Shown here one piece after another: positions 48,738 through 61,177 of a stretch of 64,000 bases of DNA. Below the pieces are notes generated by a model. That model ran no database searches and was not told the DNA's origin. It saw only the letters and a program-made list of their open reading frames with translations. Position 1 is the stretch's first letter. Each line of letters starts with the position of its first letter. Both the position numbers and the translations under genes were made by a program. This stretch comes from Odobenus rosmarus divergens (Eukaryota; Chordata; Mammalia; Carnivora; Odobenidae). Location: positions 1,066,236-1,130,235 of the forward strand of contig NW_004450479.1 in NCBI RefSeq assembly GCF_000321225.1, given 5' to 3'.

Positions 48738-51700
48738 GTCTTCTTTCAGTTCTGGGGTTGGCCTTCCCATGTTTCTTTTTGCAAAGACGAGCAGGTGTAT
48801 GTGTCAGAATACTAAGGGGACATAGGCATAACTTCATTCTCTCCTTCCTTCTTGCACAGTGGGTGGCCCAGGATGTACCCTCATCTGTTCTCACTGTGGC
48901 CCACATGACCTGCTCCCGGACCTCTACCTCCCTGCACTGCTTCCAGAGCGCCAAGGGGATCAGATGCTATATGGGATGTCTCAGCACATGGGCAGCCTAG
49001 GGAGTGGTCCGGGCATGAAGTCCCAGGTCTTGGCTCCCCACTTGTAGAAGGAGCTGCAGTAGCACTCAGCACTCAGGGGCCGGGGGTTCGGTGCTGCTGA
49101 GTCATGGAGAACATCAGAGGCAGGGAGGGCCCCACAGTGGCCCCCGATGGCCCTGAGCCTGGCCAAAAGACCAGCTTGGGGTCCTTGCCCCAGGTTGCAC
49201 AGAATCTCCTCAGGCTGGCCCGGCCCAACCCGAATGCCGAGGAAGGAGGAGGTCAGCGGGGGTTATCTTCCTGGGCATCGCAAATGGGGCTAAGGCTATA
49301 TTTTCCAAAGACATGACGTCCCAAACTGTGGTTCTTAGGACCTCAGGTCATATGTTAGAGGTAAGTTCCTGGCTGGCCTGGGGAGTGAAGCTCCTATTAC
49401 CTCCAGGAACAAGTGGCCGGGGGAGGCACAGCCCTGCCCCACGCCATACTTACAATTCAGCAAAATGTGTTTAAAACATATGTACGTGTATATGTGTGTT
49501 TACATGCATGTATGGATATGATTATAGCACTTTTAACTTAACCAGCCTAATCTACTTTCCAACATAGAACTTTCTGGAAGCTACCTGTATTATCGTTAAG
49601 GTGGTGACTGCCCCATGCCAAAGAATGAAACCCAGGCAACCTCCCACTGTCCACACACCGCACCGCTCTGGTCCGCTTTCTTGTTTTCTCACCTCCTGAC
49701 ATCATGTCCTGGAGGTCCTCCGGCAGCCCGGACTCTCCCGGACCCCTCCCTGCCCCAGGAGACAGCCTGGGGACAGGGCTCAGGGCAGGGAGCTGGGGTT
49801 GGCGGCCCCCAGGGAGGACAGACACCCAGGCAGATAAGAGCCTCCGCTCACAGGTGCACAGGCTGGAATGATCATAGCATCGATTTCATGAGACAAGGGG
49901 AGTTTCTCAGTTGCCACCGTACTGCCCAACAGAATAACCTATAACCCCACCTAAATGCTTGCTGGGCGCTCAGCGCCCTCCTCAGAGACAGGGAACGGCA
50001 GCCTGGGGTGGGGGGGCTGAAGGTGTCTCCCGGCCCCGGCCCAACCCTAGCCTCTAACCAGCCCTGAGCAGCACAGGCAGCAGGGTCTGGGGAGGACAGG
50101 GACTGCTGCCTTCCCGGCTCCTCCTGGCCCGGGTCCTCCCTCCCAGGCGGTAGCTAGACAGCTGTTCCCAGGATCTGCTTTGAATTAAACAGTGGTGTGG
50201 CCCTTTAAGAGAAGCATCTGCCGCCCCCGCGCCCCACTGCCCCCTTTGATGTCGCTGGCGCTGAGAGGTTCCCAGCCAGGAGATCTGAGGGTTTGTTTCT
50301 GCCTCCCCAGAGGCCACGTGCAGATCACAGGGTGGGAGGGAGGACGGGCCGAAGGTCACATGGGCGGCCTCCCTGGCCTGCAGACGCTGTGGCCGGCACG
50401 GGGACCCGCAGGCCGCGCGGATGGGGACCAGCCGGCCAGGAGTTCATCAGGGTGTGGAGGAGCCAGCAGCTGGGAGAGCTAAGGAGGAGCCGTCTCTGGC
50501 TCTCCCCACAAGGCCTGGGGCAGCCTGACACCCCCCCCCAAGGCCCTTCCTCATCTGCACAGCGAGGAGTGCAGGTTGGCATATTGGGGACACTCCCGTG
50601 ACACCCCAGAGAGCCCCGTCTCCACAGATTTTCAGGAAGCACCTCCCATCCCTCCCAGCTTTGGAATGTGGCCGTTCCAGGTGGACCCTGACGCTCCGGC
50701 CCAGCGAGCGGGAGGGTCCTTCAGCCAGGACCACCGGCCACCACCTGAGGCTTTGTGGGGAGGGCAGGATGGGACAGGGGTGCTGAGAGGCAGGCAGGTC
50801 CTGCCAAATTACCAGTGGGACCCAAGGGGTTGAGTTTGGGGCCAGAAAACCCTACACTGCTCCCCTGTTCTTTCTGGCATGGGGGGTAGGGAGGGAAGTT
50901 CACAGCAGGATGACAGGGGGCACAAGACCCCAGCTTCCTCCTACAGCCCTGGAGGCTCTCCCCCCAAATGAGGGGGGCTCTAACTCCCAGGTGCTCTCAG
51001 TCCTAGGGTGAGGAGTGTATATGGTCCTTTCTCCCAGGTGACCCCAAGGCTGCTCAGGCCAGGGCTGCGAATGGCCCCCTGATTCCCAGGAGAGGATGTT
51101 CCAGCATCAGACCTAGAAGCGTCCATAAGGGGCCTAGATACCCCCCCACCCCCTGCACCAAGCAAGGGGTTTTGCTAATCAAGGTCCCAGGATATGAGGC
51201 CAAGGGGGATTTCCGGCTAATGGATGGGGGTGGGGGCTCTGGGGAAAACCAAAAGGGGGTTCAAATTCCGTGATTGCAGGCTCTGGCCTTAAGGTCCCTT
51301 CCTGGCTCCTAGCTGGAGATGGGCTCTTGGCTGGCTGGGGAGCAGAGCCTCCTCTCAGAGCAAGCCGCTGCGGGGAGTGGGATTGTCTGCCCCCACTTCC
51401 CTGCCCTCTTGGGCCTCAGAGGCCAGCAGCTGGGGTGTGGAGCCGCCCAGGTGGCTGTGCGAGGCGAGGTGGCCAAGGCCGGCAGGCGGCAGCTGGGCCC
51501 CAGACGGCAGGCCACAGCTGGAGCTCAGAGCAGCCCTCCTGTGACTGAACCCAGTCTCAGGGCCCTCAAGGGGCCCCAGGAGGGAGCCAGCCCTGTGGTG
51601 CAGGGCAGTCCCACATCTGGGCAAGGGCACTGGGTCCATAGCTGAGGTCCCGCAGGCCCAGACCTCTGGCCAGATTATTGGTGTGAAGGGGCCTCACGCA

Positions 51701-52735
51701 GGGTTTCAGGTGGGACCCCCTGCAACGCTGACGGCCCTCCACCATGCCATCCTCCCTCCCCCCCAGTGCCTTCAGCCAGCCTGGGCCCTGAACCTGCCCC
51801 AACTTGGGCCCTAGCTCTTTTTTTTCCTGAAATGTTCCGTCTCTACCTTTTCCCAGGAACTGCGCACATGTCCACACATGGATCGCAACTCCCATCAGTT
51901 AACCGTGTGCTCATCTGAGGTCGCTAGCTCTCCCCCATGTCTTCCTCCCCAAGGGTCAGCACCCCCCGCACCCCCAAACCATATCTGCGGATACCCTCCT
52001 AAGGAAACAGGGCCCCCGTCTGGGTTCTCATTTTCCCAGCTTCTTTGCCGCTGGGCATACACCAGATCTAGGTTTAGTCAGAAGCACCTGCTGCCCACCT
52101 GAATGGGAGCCAAGAAGCAAAGAGACAGGAATAATGTGAAGTCTATTGCATGTGGCTGGGGGCGGGGAGCGGACAGAGAAGGGCAAGCCCCACACCCAGC
52201 ATCTGTGGTGTCCCTGGCCTGCGGGCCACTGCAGCGAGGTGTTTTGGAATATTGTTCCTGCTCCTTGTCCCCAAACCTAAGTGTCTGCCCTCTAGACATT
52301 CCATGAGCGCTTTGCGCCCAGGACCTCAATCTACCTTGGTCGCTGAGGGATGGCCAGCATCCATGACAAAATAATAATTGTATTTCACACACTCACTGGC
52401 CTCTGGAGGTCCTGCCTCTTTTTATGTTCCCAGCAGGTACTATTCTTGTCCCCACTTTATAGATAAGAAACCTAAAGATCAGAGACGCGGCCACAAGCTG
52501 GGAAATCAGGCACTCAGTCCCGCTGCCATATCCCCCAACATGGGGATCCCCCAGACATCTGTCTAACGAGCAAATGGGGGGTATGCACATCACATGTCCC
52601 AGGAGAATTTCCAGAGCTTGAGCAGCCCACCCTGTTCCAACCCAGGCAACTCAGTTTACCCAGCACACATCTTCAGCCACCTGGGGTCCAGCCTGGTGAC
52701 CACCATGGGCCAGACTCATTGGAGCTCTAGGTTTT
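48738..52735. other. Intergenic unique DNA upstream of NOTUM; no gene seen
   Basis: About 4 kb without recognisable exons. It holds a degenerate TG/TA-rich tract (about 49470-49530), a MIR-like piece (about 52410-52545; CCCACTTTATAGATAAGAAA), a kappaB-like GGGGATTTCC (51205-51214), and the motif-dense block at 50150-50330 listed separately. Confidence 0.5.
50150..50330. promoter_or_regulatory. Candidate Wnt-responsive distal element 5.3 kb upstream of NOTUM
   Basis: In non-repeat DNA, two TCF/LEF-like sites lie 66 bp apart: CTTTGAAT (50178-50185, one mismatch) and CTTTGATG (50244-50251, full match to CTTTGWWS). Around them are CAGCTG, GTTTGTTTC and CCACGTGC. A single perfect match is expected about every 4 kb on two strands by chance, so this is a hypothesis. 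Confidence 0.3.
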
Positions 52736-52737
52736 AG

Positions 52738-53440
52738 TTTTTTTTTTTTTTCAGGTAAAATTCGCACAACATAAAACTAACCGCTTTGGAGTGTAGAGTT
52801 GTTTAGTACATTCACAATGTTGCACCATCTCCACCATAGTCTATATTAGAACATTTTCATCACCCCAAAAAGAAAGCTTGCACCCATTACCACTCATTCC
52901 CCATTCCTCCCTGTCCCCTGGCAACCAGCAGTTTGCTTTCTGTCTCTGTGGATTTACCTATTCTGGACACCTCATACAAGTGGAATCATGAAATATGTGG
53001 CCTTTTGTATCTGGCTTCTTTCACTCAGTGTGACACTTTTAAGGTTCATCCATTTTGGAGCACGTGTCTGAAGACTATTGCATTACACATATAGACCGCA
53101 TTTTGTTTATCCATTCATTTGGTGATGGATATTTGGGTTTTCCACCTTAGATGATTGTACACAATGTTGCTGTGAACGGCCATGTACAAGCTTTCGTTGG
53201 GACACTTGTTTTCAATCCTTTTGACACTATGCCCAGAAGTGGAATCGCTAGGTTGTATGATAATTCTGTTTCAGCTACTGAGGAGCCACCAGACCGTGTC
53301 CCCCAGTGGCCGCCCCAGTCTACGTTCCCACCAGCAGCGTACAGGCTCCAGGCTCTCCACACCCTCGCCAACACCTGTTCTCCACTTCTGACCACGGCCA
53401 TCCTACTGGCTGGGAGGTGGTATCTGACCCACTGCTGCTC
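52738..53440 (-). mobile_element. Old L1 fragment, minus strand
   Basis: The plus strand reads the complement of L1: GGTAAAATTCGCACAACATA, CCCTGGCAACCAGCAGTTTG, TATTCTGGACACCTCATACA, CATTTTGTTTATCCATTCAT and AGAAGTGGAATCGCTAGGTT. Ancient and diverged. Confidence 0.85.
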
Positions 53441-53934
53441 AACTGAGGGTTTTCCCTCCTCCCACCAGTCAGGGCCACAGAGGCCTCTGGGCTGGGTGAG
53501 GGCAGCCTGGAAGCAGAGGCCCAGCGCTGGGCGGCTTGAAAGCCCAGCTGTCCTGGGAGGACCCACCAGCATCCAGGAGTTGAAAACTCTGAGTGGAGGA
53601 GTCTGGGGTGCAGAAGGTAAAGCCGGCCCCTGGGGGGTGGGAGCGCAAGGACAGGGCCAGTGTCTGCGTCTGGGGAAGCATGAGGGTGAGCAGCCAATTG
53701 CCACAGCAGGGTCAGGGGTGCAGTTCTAAAGGAGCAGGAACGGGGAAGGTGGAGACACAGATGGACGGGGAAGTTCTGGGGAAAGCCGTTCACTTTTGCT
53801 AATTATGTTGAACAAACCAAAACGGGAACTCATTTTGGTTCAATGTGCAGGCTAGGACACATTAGAGCAAACACCAGTGGGTATAATATGCACGCTTTTC
53901 CCTTGTCCTGGAATTTTGTTGGCAATCGTAACTG

Positions 53935-54130
53935 CCATCCCTGCCGCGCACCATGCCGAGCACTTTCACGCATGGGCTCCCGTAATCCCACAAAAGAACC
54001 TCTGATAGAGGTACGGTCATTACCCCACTTTAAAGAAGAGGAAACGGAGGCACAGAGAGAGGTCACAGGCCTTGCCCTGGATCTCCCAGCCAGGAAATGG
54101 CTCAGAGCCCAGTCTGCGTGAAGCACAACC
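53935..54130 (+). mobile_element. MIR SINE
   Basis: Carries the MIR core and end: CATTACCCCACTTTAAAGAA, GAGGAAACGGAGGCACAGAG, AGGTCACAGGCCTTGCCC and AGCCCAGTCTGCG. Confidence 0.85.
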
Positions 54131-54394
54131 CCACTGGGTCACGCCATTCCGCTGAAAGTAGCACTCCCCTGCCTGGGACTGGGGATAACAGGCTCCTAGA
54201 GGGAGAGGGCTCCTTGGGCAGGTTCTCCCCAAAATCCAGGTCAGCTGGGGCCAGGGGGAAGGTGGAATTCTCTGGATGGAACCGAAGTTTGAAGCCACTG
54301 CCTCTGGCTGGCCGGTCCCAAGTATGACCTCTAAGCTGACCCAATAACAGGGGTACAGCCAGTGTGGATTGCTGAACGAACAGAACTCATTCTC

Positions 54395-54500
54395 AGCACT
54401 TCTGTTAGCCTCTCTGAGTCTCAGTTCCCCTCATCCAGAAAATGGGCACACAGCCACCCCAAAGGTGCCTGTGGAGAGGACCCGCGCGTGTGACACAGCC
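54395..54500 (-). mobile_element. MIR SINE fragment, minus strand
   Basis: GCCTCTCTGAGTCTCAGTTC and CATCCAGAAAATGGGCACAC is the reverse complement of the MIR core. Confidence 0.7.
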
Positions 54501-55369
54501 TGCCCTCTCCTTGGTTGAATGACCCCAGGCCAGGCCAACCTCCGGGGCACCTCAGACTCATCTTAGGTTTCGAGGGCTCTGCCACAGCATCTCATACCCC
54601 TCAAGGGCCCAAACATTGGCTGTTAGGGGCCCTGTTTGGTCTTACTGGGATACCAGCCAGAGCAGCCTGCTGTGTGTGCAGCTCAGCACTCAGCCTCAGG
54701 CCTGGTGAGGACAGAGAGCACTCAGGGCCCACGGCAGTCGGTGGGGTGGGGTGGGGGGCTAGGAAGGTGCTGCCCGAGCTCCTGGCAGCCTCTAATCTCT
54801 TGCCCCACAAGGGGCTGCAGGTGTTCCCCAGAGGACACAGCCTCCCCATTGCCCTGAATTAGGAGAGGGGCTCAGGAAGCCCTGCCCCAGTCTGGACCCC
54901 TGTCCCAAAAGGCAAGGCCTGTCTTTAAAAACGGGTGTGATGGCATCCACTGGACTGTAGATGGGAAGGATTAAGGAAAAAGGTCTGCTAAAGCTGTTCA
55001 TGGCACTTTGTGGGTGTGGAGGGTGAACAAATGCTTTTTTTTTCTCCCCACCCACCCGCTAGAAGCCTCCTAAGCAAACACCTGCCCCCCCCCCGTTTTG
55101 ATTTCTGAGAAAGAATCTCATTCTGTCCTCAGTGAGGTGCACCAGGAAGGTGAGCTGATGGGGCAGATGAACTAGGTTGGCTGGAGACCAAGCCGGCGGC
55201 TCATCGATCCTGGCCCCCTGAACTCCCAGTGGTGGCTGGAGCAGGGAGAGATTCTTGGGGGTCCCTGGGGTGGAGCGCTCAGCCAGGGCTCAGGCAGAGA
55301 GGATCCAGGAGCCTACCCCGAGGCCCACCGACCTCGGTAAGTGGCAGCGCCCCACTGCTTCCCAGCGCC

Positions 55370-55698
55370 GCCCAGAATGTGTCTATCCAGGTGGCGGGAT
55401 CGGGCGACTCCCCCGTGGCGCCGTGCCGGGGACGCCCGGTGCCTCCCGCAGGTCACCAAGGGCGCCGGGGCCCGCGCCACACCTGTCCGCTCCTCCTGGA
55501 GGCCCCGGCGCCGCTGCTGCCGGCCCCTCGGCGCGGGGCCCTGTGTCCGCCGTCGCTTTGATCCCGGGGGCCCCGCTGGATAAAAGTCCCGGGCGGCTCC
55601 GCGCCAGCGCCAGAGGGGGAGCGCAGCCGAGCCGGCGTCCCAGCGGGCTGGCGCAGGGCGAGCGACGCCGAGGAGCCGGGGCCGCGGGGCCGGCCGCG
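55370..55698 (+). promoter_or_regulatory. NOTUM: NOTUM core promoter with TCF/LEF site, TATA-like box and noncoding exon 1
   Basis: Start of a CpG island that runs to about 57900. A perfect TCF/LEF consensus CTTTGATC lies at 55556-55563 and a TATA-like GATAAAAG at 55579-55586, so transcription should begin near 55610. A donor CCGCG/GTGAGC closes a noncoding exon 1 at 55698; it would join the acceptor CTCTCCGCAG at 56500, leaving 27 nt of 5' UTR before the ATG. Known biology: NOTUM is a Wnt/beta-catenin feedback target, which fits the TCF site. Confidence 0.7.
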
Positions 55699-56527
55699 GT
55701 GAGCGCGGGGCTCGGGCCGGATCGGGGCGGGAGGCGGGGGGGGCGGGCCGGGGTCCGGGTCGCCCGCGGGCTTCTCTGGGCCTGGGCAGCGGGGTGAGGG
55801 GGGACCCCGGCGGCTCAGGTGAGTGCGCCCGCCCTGCGCCCCCAGCCCGTCGGGCCCGGCCCCTGCGCAGCAGACGGAGTCCCGGCGCGGAAAAGCCCCG
55901 CTCCTGCCAGCGCCGTCCCCCCTGACGCCCCCTCCAGCCTCCCGGGGGCGGGGGCGGCGGCGCCGGGCCGGCCGCGGGGAATGGAGCTGCCGGGACCGCG
56001 GGGCCGCGCTGCCCCCCACGGAGCCGGGCCGGGAGCGCCTCCGGCGGCCGCGGCGGGGTAGGCCAGGCCCCTCCGTCAGGCTTGCGGTTTGGGAAGAAAA
56101 GGCGATGCCTCCGCCAAGAAAAGAGCGAATGCGGCCCCCTCCCCCTCCGCCGAGCCGGGCGGCGGCGGCGGCGGCACATCTAACGCGCGGGCACTCGGGC
56201 CGCCGCGGCCCCCGCAAACTACGCCCAGGCTCGGCCCCCGCCGCTTATTGGCGCGGGCCGGAGCCAGCGCACCCAGACCCTGCGCTGCCCTCGCCGGCCG
56301 CGCGCGGAGCCCGAGCTGCCCAGGCCGACGGCGCCCGGCCCCCGGAGCCTCGACGCCGAGCCGCCTGCGCTTCCTCTGCCGGGCCCAGCGCGGGGAGCGG
56401 TGCGAGCGAGCAGGCGCGGCTGGCGCCCCGCGGCCCGGCGCCCCCAGCCCGGCGCCCCCGCCGCCGCCGCAGCCGCCTCAAGGCCGCCCGCTCTCCGCAG
56501 GTGGCCGCGGGCCCGAGCGGCGGGGCC

Positions 56528-59500
56528 ATGGGCCGAGGGGTGCGCGTGCTGCTGCTGCTGGGCCTGCTGCACTGGGCCGGGGGCGGCGAAGGCAGGAAGA
56601 CCTGGCGGCGCCGCAGCCAGCAGCCGCCCCCGCCGCCGCCCCCGCCTCGTGCCGAGGCCGCCCCTGCGGCGGGGCAGCCGGTGGAGAGCTTCCCGCTGGA
56701 CTTCACCGCCGTGGAGGGCAACATGGACAGCTTCATGGCGCAGGTCAAAAGCCTGGCTCAGTCCCTGTACCCCTGCTCGGCCCAGCAGCTCAACGAGGAC
56801 CTGCGCCTGCACCTCTTGCTCAACACGTCCGTGACCTGCAACGACGGTAGCCCCGCGGGGTAAGGCCCGCACCGCCCGCACCGCCCGCACCCGCCCGGCG
56901 CGCCCCTGCACCCGCCCGCACCGGCTCCGGCCGCCTGGCCACCAAGGCGCGAGTGCCGTCCGCCTCCGTTGCCCCCTCGGACGCACGGCGTCTCTGCGCT
57001 GGTCGCCCCCGGGGGAGAGGAGCCGGCCCTGGGGAGGGCCCGGCTCGGGGACCCGCAGCGGGGGTGGGGTGCGGTGCGGCAGCGCTCGGAGGGCTGGCGT
57101 CCAGCCAGGCCGGGCACTGACCCCTCGGCCACTGGTGCCCAGCCCCTCTGCTCGCGTCCTTCGGTCTCTGGGCGGGGAGATGGCAGTCCTCGAGTGGCCC
57201 TGGCACCAGCAGGAGGAGGCGACGCAGCGGGGCGGGGAGAGTCCTGCTGTACCCCCACCCCCACCCCAGCTCCACTCCAGCCCTGTCTGCTCCCTGCTGC
57301 TGCCGGCACTGCCTGGGATCCCAGCCAGCCAGAGGGACAGGGAAGGGGCGCAGGTGGGGCAGAAGGACCGGGGGTGCGGCATTCACCCCTCTCCAGCCCC
57401 CAAGTATATGAAGGAAGGATGTAAGCGGGAGGGCTGGGGAGGGGTCAGGGGCCCCCCACACCCTCAGCTAGTCGACAGCCGGAGGACCAGACGTTAGGTC
57501 GGGGCCCGGTGACACCCGTGCCCTCCCACGGCCTCCTGGCGGGTCCCAGGGCCCCCGCCCCACGCACACTCCTCTATCGAGGGCTCTTTTCAGTCTCCAA
57601 GCACCACTGCGCGTCCCAGGAGATCCCGAGGCCGGCGAAGATCGCTCCCCCCGCCCGGCCGCTGGCGCCAAGGTTACAGCGGGTCCCGCGCGGGGCGGGC
57701 CGTGGGGATTTTCCACGGACCACACAGCCCCTCGCGGGCCTTTCCGCCCCGCGAGCGCCACCTCCCGGGACGGGCCACCGCTGGCGGGGCCGCGCGCGCT
57801 CTGCGGGACCTGGCCGCTGGCGCCCCCGTGCGGCAGGCGCGTGCGCCCGGCGACAGGTGGAATGACCCTTTCCTCCCCAGAGCTGGGTCCTGCAGCCCCA
57901 GCTGACCACCCTGTCCGCCCGTCCCTCCTTCCCCTCTTGCAGCTACTACCTGAAGGAATCCAAGGGCAGTCGGCGGTGGCTCCTTTTTCTGGAAGGTGCG
58001 TCCCAGGAGCCCAGGCGGCGAGGTGGGCGGAGGCCCCTGGGTGCTTGGGCCCTGACAGGGTGGCTGTGCCCGCAGGTGGCTGGTACTGCTTCAATCGGGA
58101 GAACTGCGACTCCCGCTATGACACCATGCGGCGCCTCATGAGTTCCAGAGACTGGCCGCGCACCCGCACAGGTCAGCCAGTCGCAAGCCTCGGATGGCCG
58201 GGGCTGCCGCCTGCCGCTTGGGCAGGGCAGGCTGGGCTCCCGGTTCCAAGTTCCGGAAGAACTCCTGTCCTCCTCGCTTTCTAGAGCCCTGAGGAGGCCC
58301 CCGCCCCGCCCACCCCCCAGTTCTCTAGCCCTCCTAAGGTCGGGGGCTCCCACCTATCATCCCTCATTCCTATTCCACAGGTACCCTCCCGGGGTGGGGG
58401 GGCTTACCATGGCTGCTCTGTCCCCCACTCATCCCTAGGCCAAAGCAGCCGGTGGAGGGTGGGAGAGGTCCAGGGTCACGTCCACTTGCGTCGTGGCCAA
58501 GCAGGATGGCCCACATCCCACGCCTTTCTGTAGTCTCCGTTGCTGCACACCCCTTCCCACCAGAAAGACCACTGCCTCTGTCCTCCCCCACCGCAGGTAC
58601 AGGGATCCTGTCCTCCCAGCCTGAGGAAAACCCCCACTGGTGGAATGCCAACATGGTGTAAGAGGGAGAGCAGAGTGGTGCTTCCTGGGGGGTCATTTCT
58701 TTCCTGGGGAGTCCCATGGGGGTGGTCCTCCTGGGGGAGGGCCCTTTTGGCGGCGGGGAGTCCTTCCCGGGCAGTCCTGTCCTTGGGAGGGTCTTGTCCT
58801 CAGAGAGGTCCTTCCTGGGGAGGGGGTCCTTCCTGAGGGCCTTGGGCAGCGGAGGAGTTCGGCGGCAAGCTCACCCTGTCCTTGTGTCACAGCTTCATCC
58901 CCTACTGCTCCAGCGATGTCTGGAGTGGGGCTTCATCCAAGTCTGAGAAGAGTGAGTCCCTTGCCTTCCTCTCTATTCCCTGCCCCCGAAAGACGAGGCC
59001 GGGAGGCCAGTCTCGTAACTCCGTCTAATCCCCTGACAGTGTGTCCCAGGATGCCTGCCCCAAGCACCCACTGCCGGTTATCCACGGCTGGCTTGGTCCC
59101 TGCAGGGGTCCGCCCTCCTGGATGTTCCCTGGGAAGGGGCCCCCAGCATAGCCTCGGCACCTGTCCACCTCCCTCCAGTTCACCCCAGCCCTGGCCCCAT
59201 CCCCTGGAAGAGCCTCCAGGCCCCCAGCTAGAACTCCTGCTCCTTCCCACCTGGAGGCAGGAGGCCTTGCTCTCTGTCCAGGCCCCCACTTGAAGCCGCC
59301 CTCCTCCCCCATGCAGACGAGTATGCCTTCATGGGTGCCCTCATCATCCAGGAGGTGGTCCGAGAGCTCCTGGGCAAGGGGCTGAGCGGGGCCAAGGTGC
59401 TGCTGCTGGCCGGGAGCAGGTGAGCCAGGCAGGGCGGGGCGTGAGAGCGCAGGGGGTGTGGCGGGAGTGGGGATGGGCGGGCAAGGAGGGGCAGAGCCTG

Positions 59501-61121
59501 GGACTCTCTAGGGCTCCGGCCTCACCAAGCCTGGGCAGGCAGCGGTGGCGGGAGGGCGGCGGGATGCCTGGGAAGCCTTGGACTACAGTGACCTAGCTAG
59601 TCGGTGGGGGCTAGTTGTGGACCAGGGCGCCTTCTCCAGGGGCCGGGGTCCCTGTAAGTGGGATCACACCTGGTTGCGGGCGTGCAGGGGGCCAGAGGAC
59701 ATCTATAGACTAGATGGTGGGGCCTGAGGCCGCATATGTCGTCTTCGTTTGCAGATAAGAAAACTGAGTCAGAGAGTGAGAGAGAAGGGAAAGAGGAAGT
59801 GGGATGGCCTGCCACTTAGCTCATTGCCTTGGGGTCAGTGCTTCTGAGACCCCAAAAGGCCTATGGGCCTCACACATGACATGGAGCCCGTTGGCAGTTC
59901 AGAATGCATCAGGATCCCTGCCTGTCCTGGGGGCTGGGCTGGGGGCAGGGCGGGTTCTGGGGCCGCACCTGGCCTCACATGCTGCCTTCTCCGCAGCGCG
60001 GGGGGCACAGGGGTGCTGCTGAACGTGGACCGCGTGGCCGAGCAGCTGGAGGAGCTGGGTTACCCAGCCATCCAGGTGCGGGGCCTGGCGGATTCGGGCT
60101 GGTTCCTGGACAACAAGCAGTACCGGCGCACAGACTGCGTCGACACGGTCACCTGCGCACCCACGGAGGCCATCCGCCGCGGCATCAGGTGCCGGACGCT
60201 GGGATGCTGGCTGGGCCCACCGGCTCCCGGGCAGCGCGCCTGGGGGGGCGGGGCGGGGGGAGGGGCTGGGGGCCCGCCTGACCCACGGCATGTACTCAGG
60301 TACTGGAATGGGGTGGTCCCGGAGCGCTGTCGGCACCAGTTCAAGGATGGAGAGGAGTGGAACTGCTTCTTTGGCTACAAAGTCTACCCGACGCTGCGCT
60401 GTGAGGGGCCAGCTGTGGAGGGGCCCACGGGCCAGGGCGGGGGGGTGGGGGGTGGGGGGCAGGGAGTGTCGGTCTAGGCTTCCTCCGGCCTGGAGTCTAG
60501 AAGTTGGTCTGGAGACCCCTAACCGCCTACATGGGAGTGGGGTACCTGAGTCATCCGGGTCTGCCTGGGACCTTCCTGGTCTCAGCGTTGAAAGTCCACT
60601 TGGTCCCAGGCAAACCAGGACAGTTGGTCACCCCGTCCACATTCACAGTGAGGAATGTGCTTGGCAGCCGAGTCCCAGCCCTGCCCTTGATGGGGCCTTG
60701 GCTGTCCCTCCTCCTCTCCACCCTCAAAGGGACAGCATCACCAAGCTTTGGTCAAAGCAGAGTCCCTGGGAGCCAGGCTGGGGGAGGGGTGGGGGTGGGT
60801 GCCAAGGGTCTTCCTCAAACAAGGGTGCTGCGGGGGGCTGGTGGCCAGCACTCTGGGGGGGAGCCCAGCTGGTCTGTGAGCCTACCGTGGCACTGGCTGG
60901 GACCTCAGAGGCCCCCAGCCTGGGCTGGGGGGCCGAGTGCCGAGGCAAGGCCCAGCTGAGCTCTGCCCCCCAGGCCCAGTGTTTGTGGTGCAGTGGTTGT
61001 TCGACGAGGCCCAGCTGACTGTGGACAATGTGCACCTCACGGGGCAGCCTGTGCAGGAGGGCCAGTGGTTGTACATCCAGAACCTGGGCCGCGAACTGCG
61101 GGACACGCTCAAGGATGTGCC
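56528..61121 (+). CDS. NOTUM: NOTUM, palmitoleoyl-protein carboxylesterase that inactivates Wnt (3' part missing in assembly gap)
   Basis: Coding exons: 56528-56859, 57943-57995, 58076-58171, 58597-58657, 58893-58951, 59317-59419, 59997-60188, 60300-60400 and 60974-61121, then donor CC/GTGAGT; 1145 nt, 381 whole codons. The human protein is 496 aa, so about 117 C-terminal residues (one or two exons) are absent. Residues 1-19 are a signal peptide ([15 protein letters not shown]), followed by an 8-proline run. Asn99 in NTS matches the human N96 glycosylation site; GGW (129-131) is the oxyanion region; the nucleophile is Ser235 in GSSAGG, with its codon split between two exons; the catalytic Asp is Asp343 (WLFDEAQL). 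The catalytic His (human H389) lies in the missing part. Family knowledge: a secreted alpha/beta hydrolase bound to glypicans that removes the palmitoleate from Wnt. Confidence 0.96.
58679..58845. repeat. Degenerate minisatellite in a NOTUM intron
   Basis: Imperfect tandem repeats built on GTCCTTCCTGGGGAGG (for example near 58679, 58698, 58768, 58806 and 58827) fill most of the intron between coding exons 4 and 5. Unit length is variable, about 16-40 bp. Confidence 0.75.
59740..59830 (+). mobile_element. MIR-like fragment in a NOTUM intron
   Basis: GTTTGCAGATAAGAAAACTG AGTCAGAGAG followed by TGGCCTGCCACTTAGCTC resembles the MIR core. Diverged. Confidence 0.5.
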
Positions 61122-61177
61122 GTGAGTGAACTGAGGGCCGCCGTCTCAGCCCTCCAGACGTGCAGCAAACCCTCGGG

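Noticed and set aside
51205..51214. kappaB-like GGGGATTTCC
   Set aside because: Single isolated site without supporting context; kept only as a note in the intergenic entry.
55313..56850. Several 180-390-codon open frames on both strands around the NOTUM start
   Set aside because: CpG-island frames with very low stop density. The NOTUM frame alone shows a signal peptide and family sequence and starts at 56528.
56528..61121. NOTUM as a pseudogene
   Set aside because: All visible exons are in frame with intact splice sites and key residues; the missing end coincides with an N gap.
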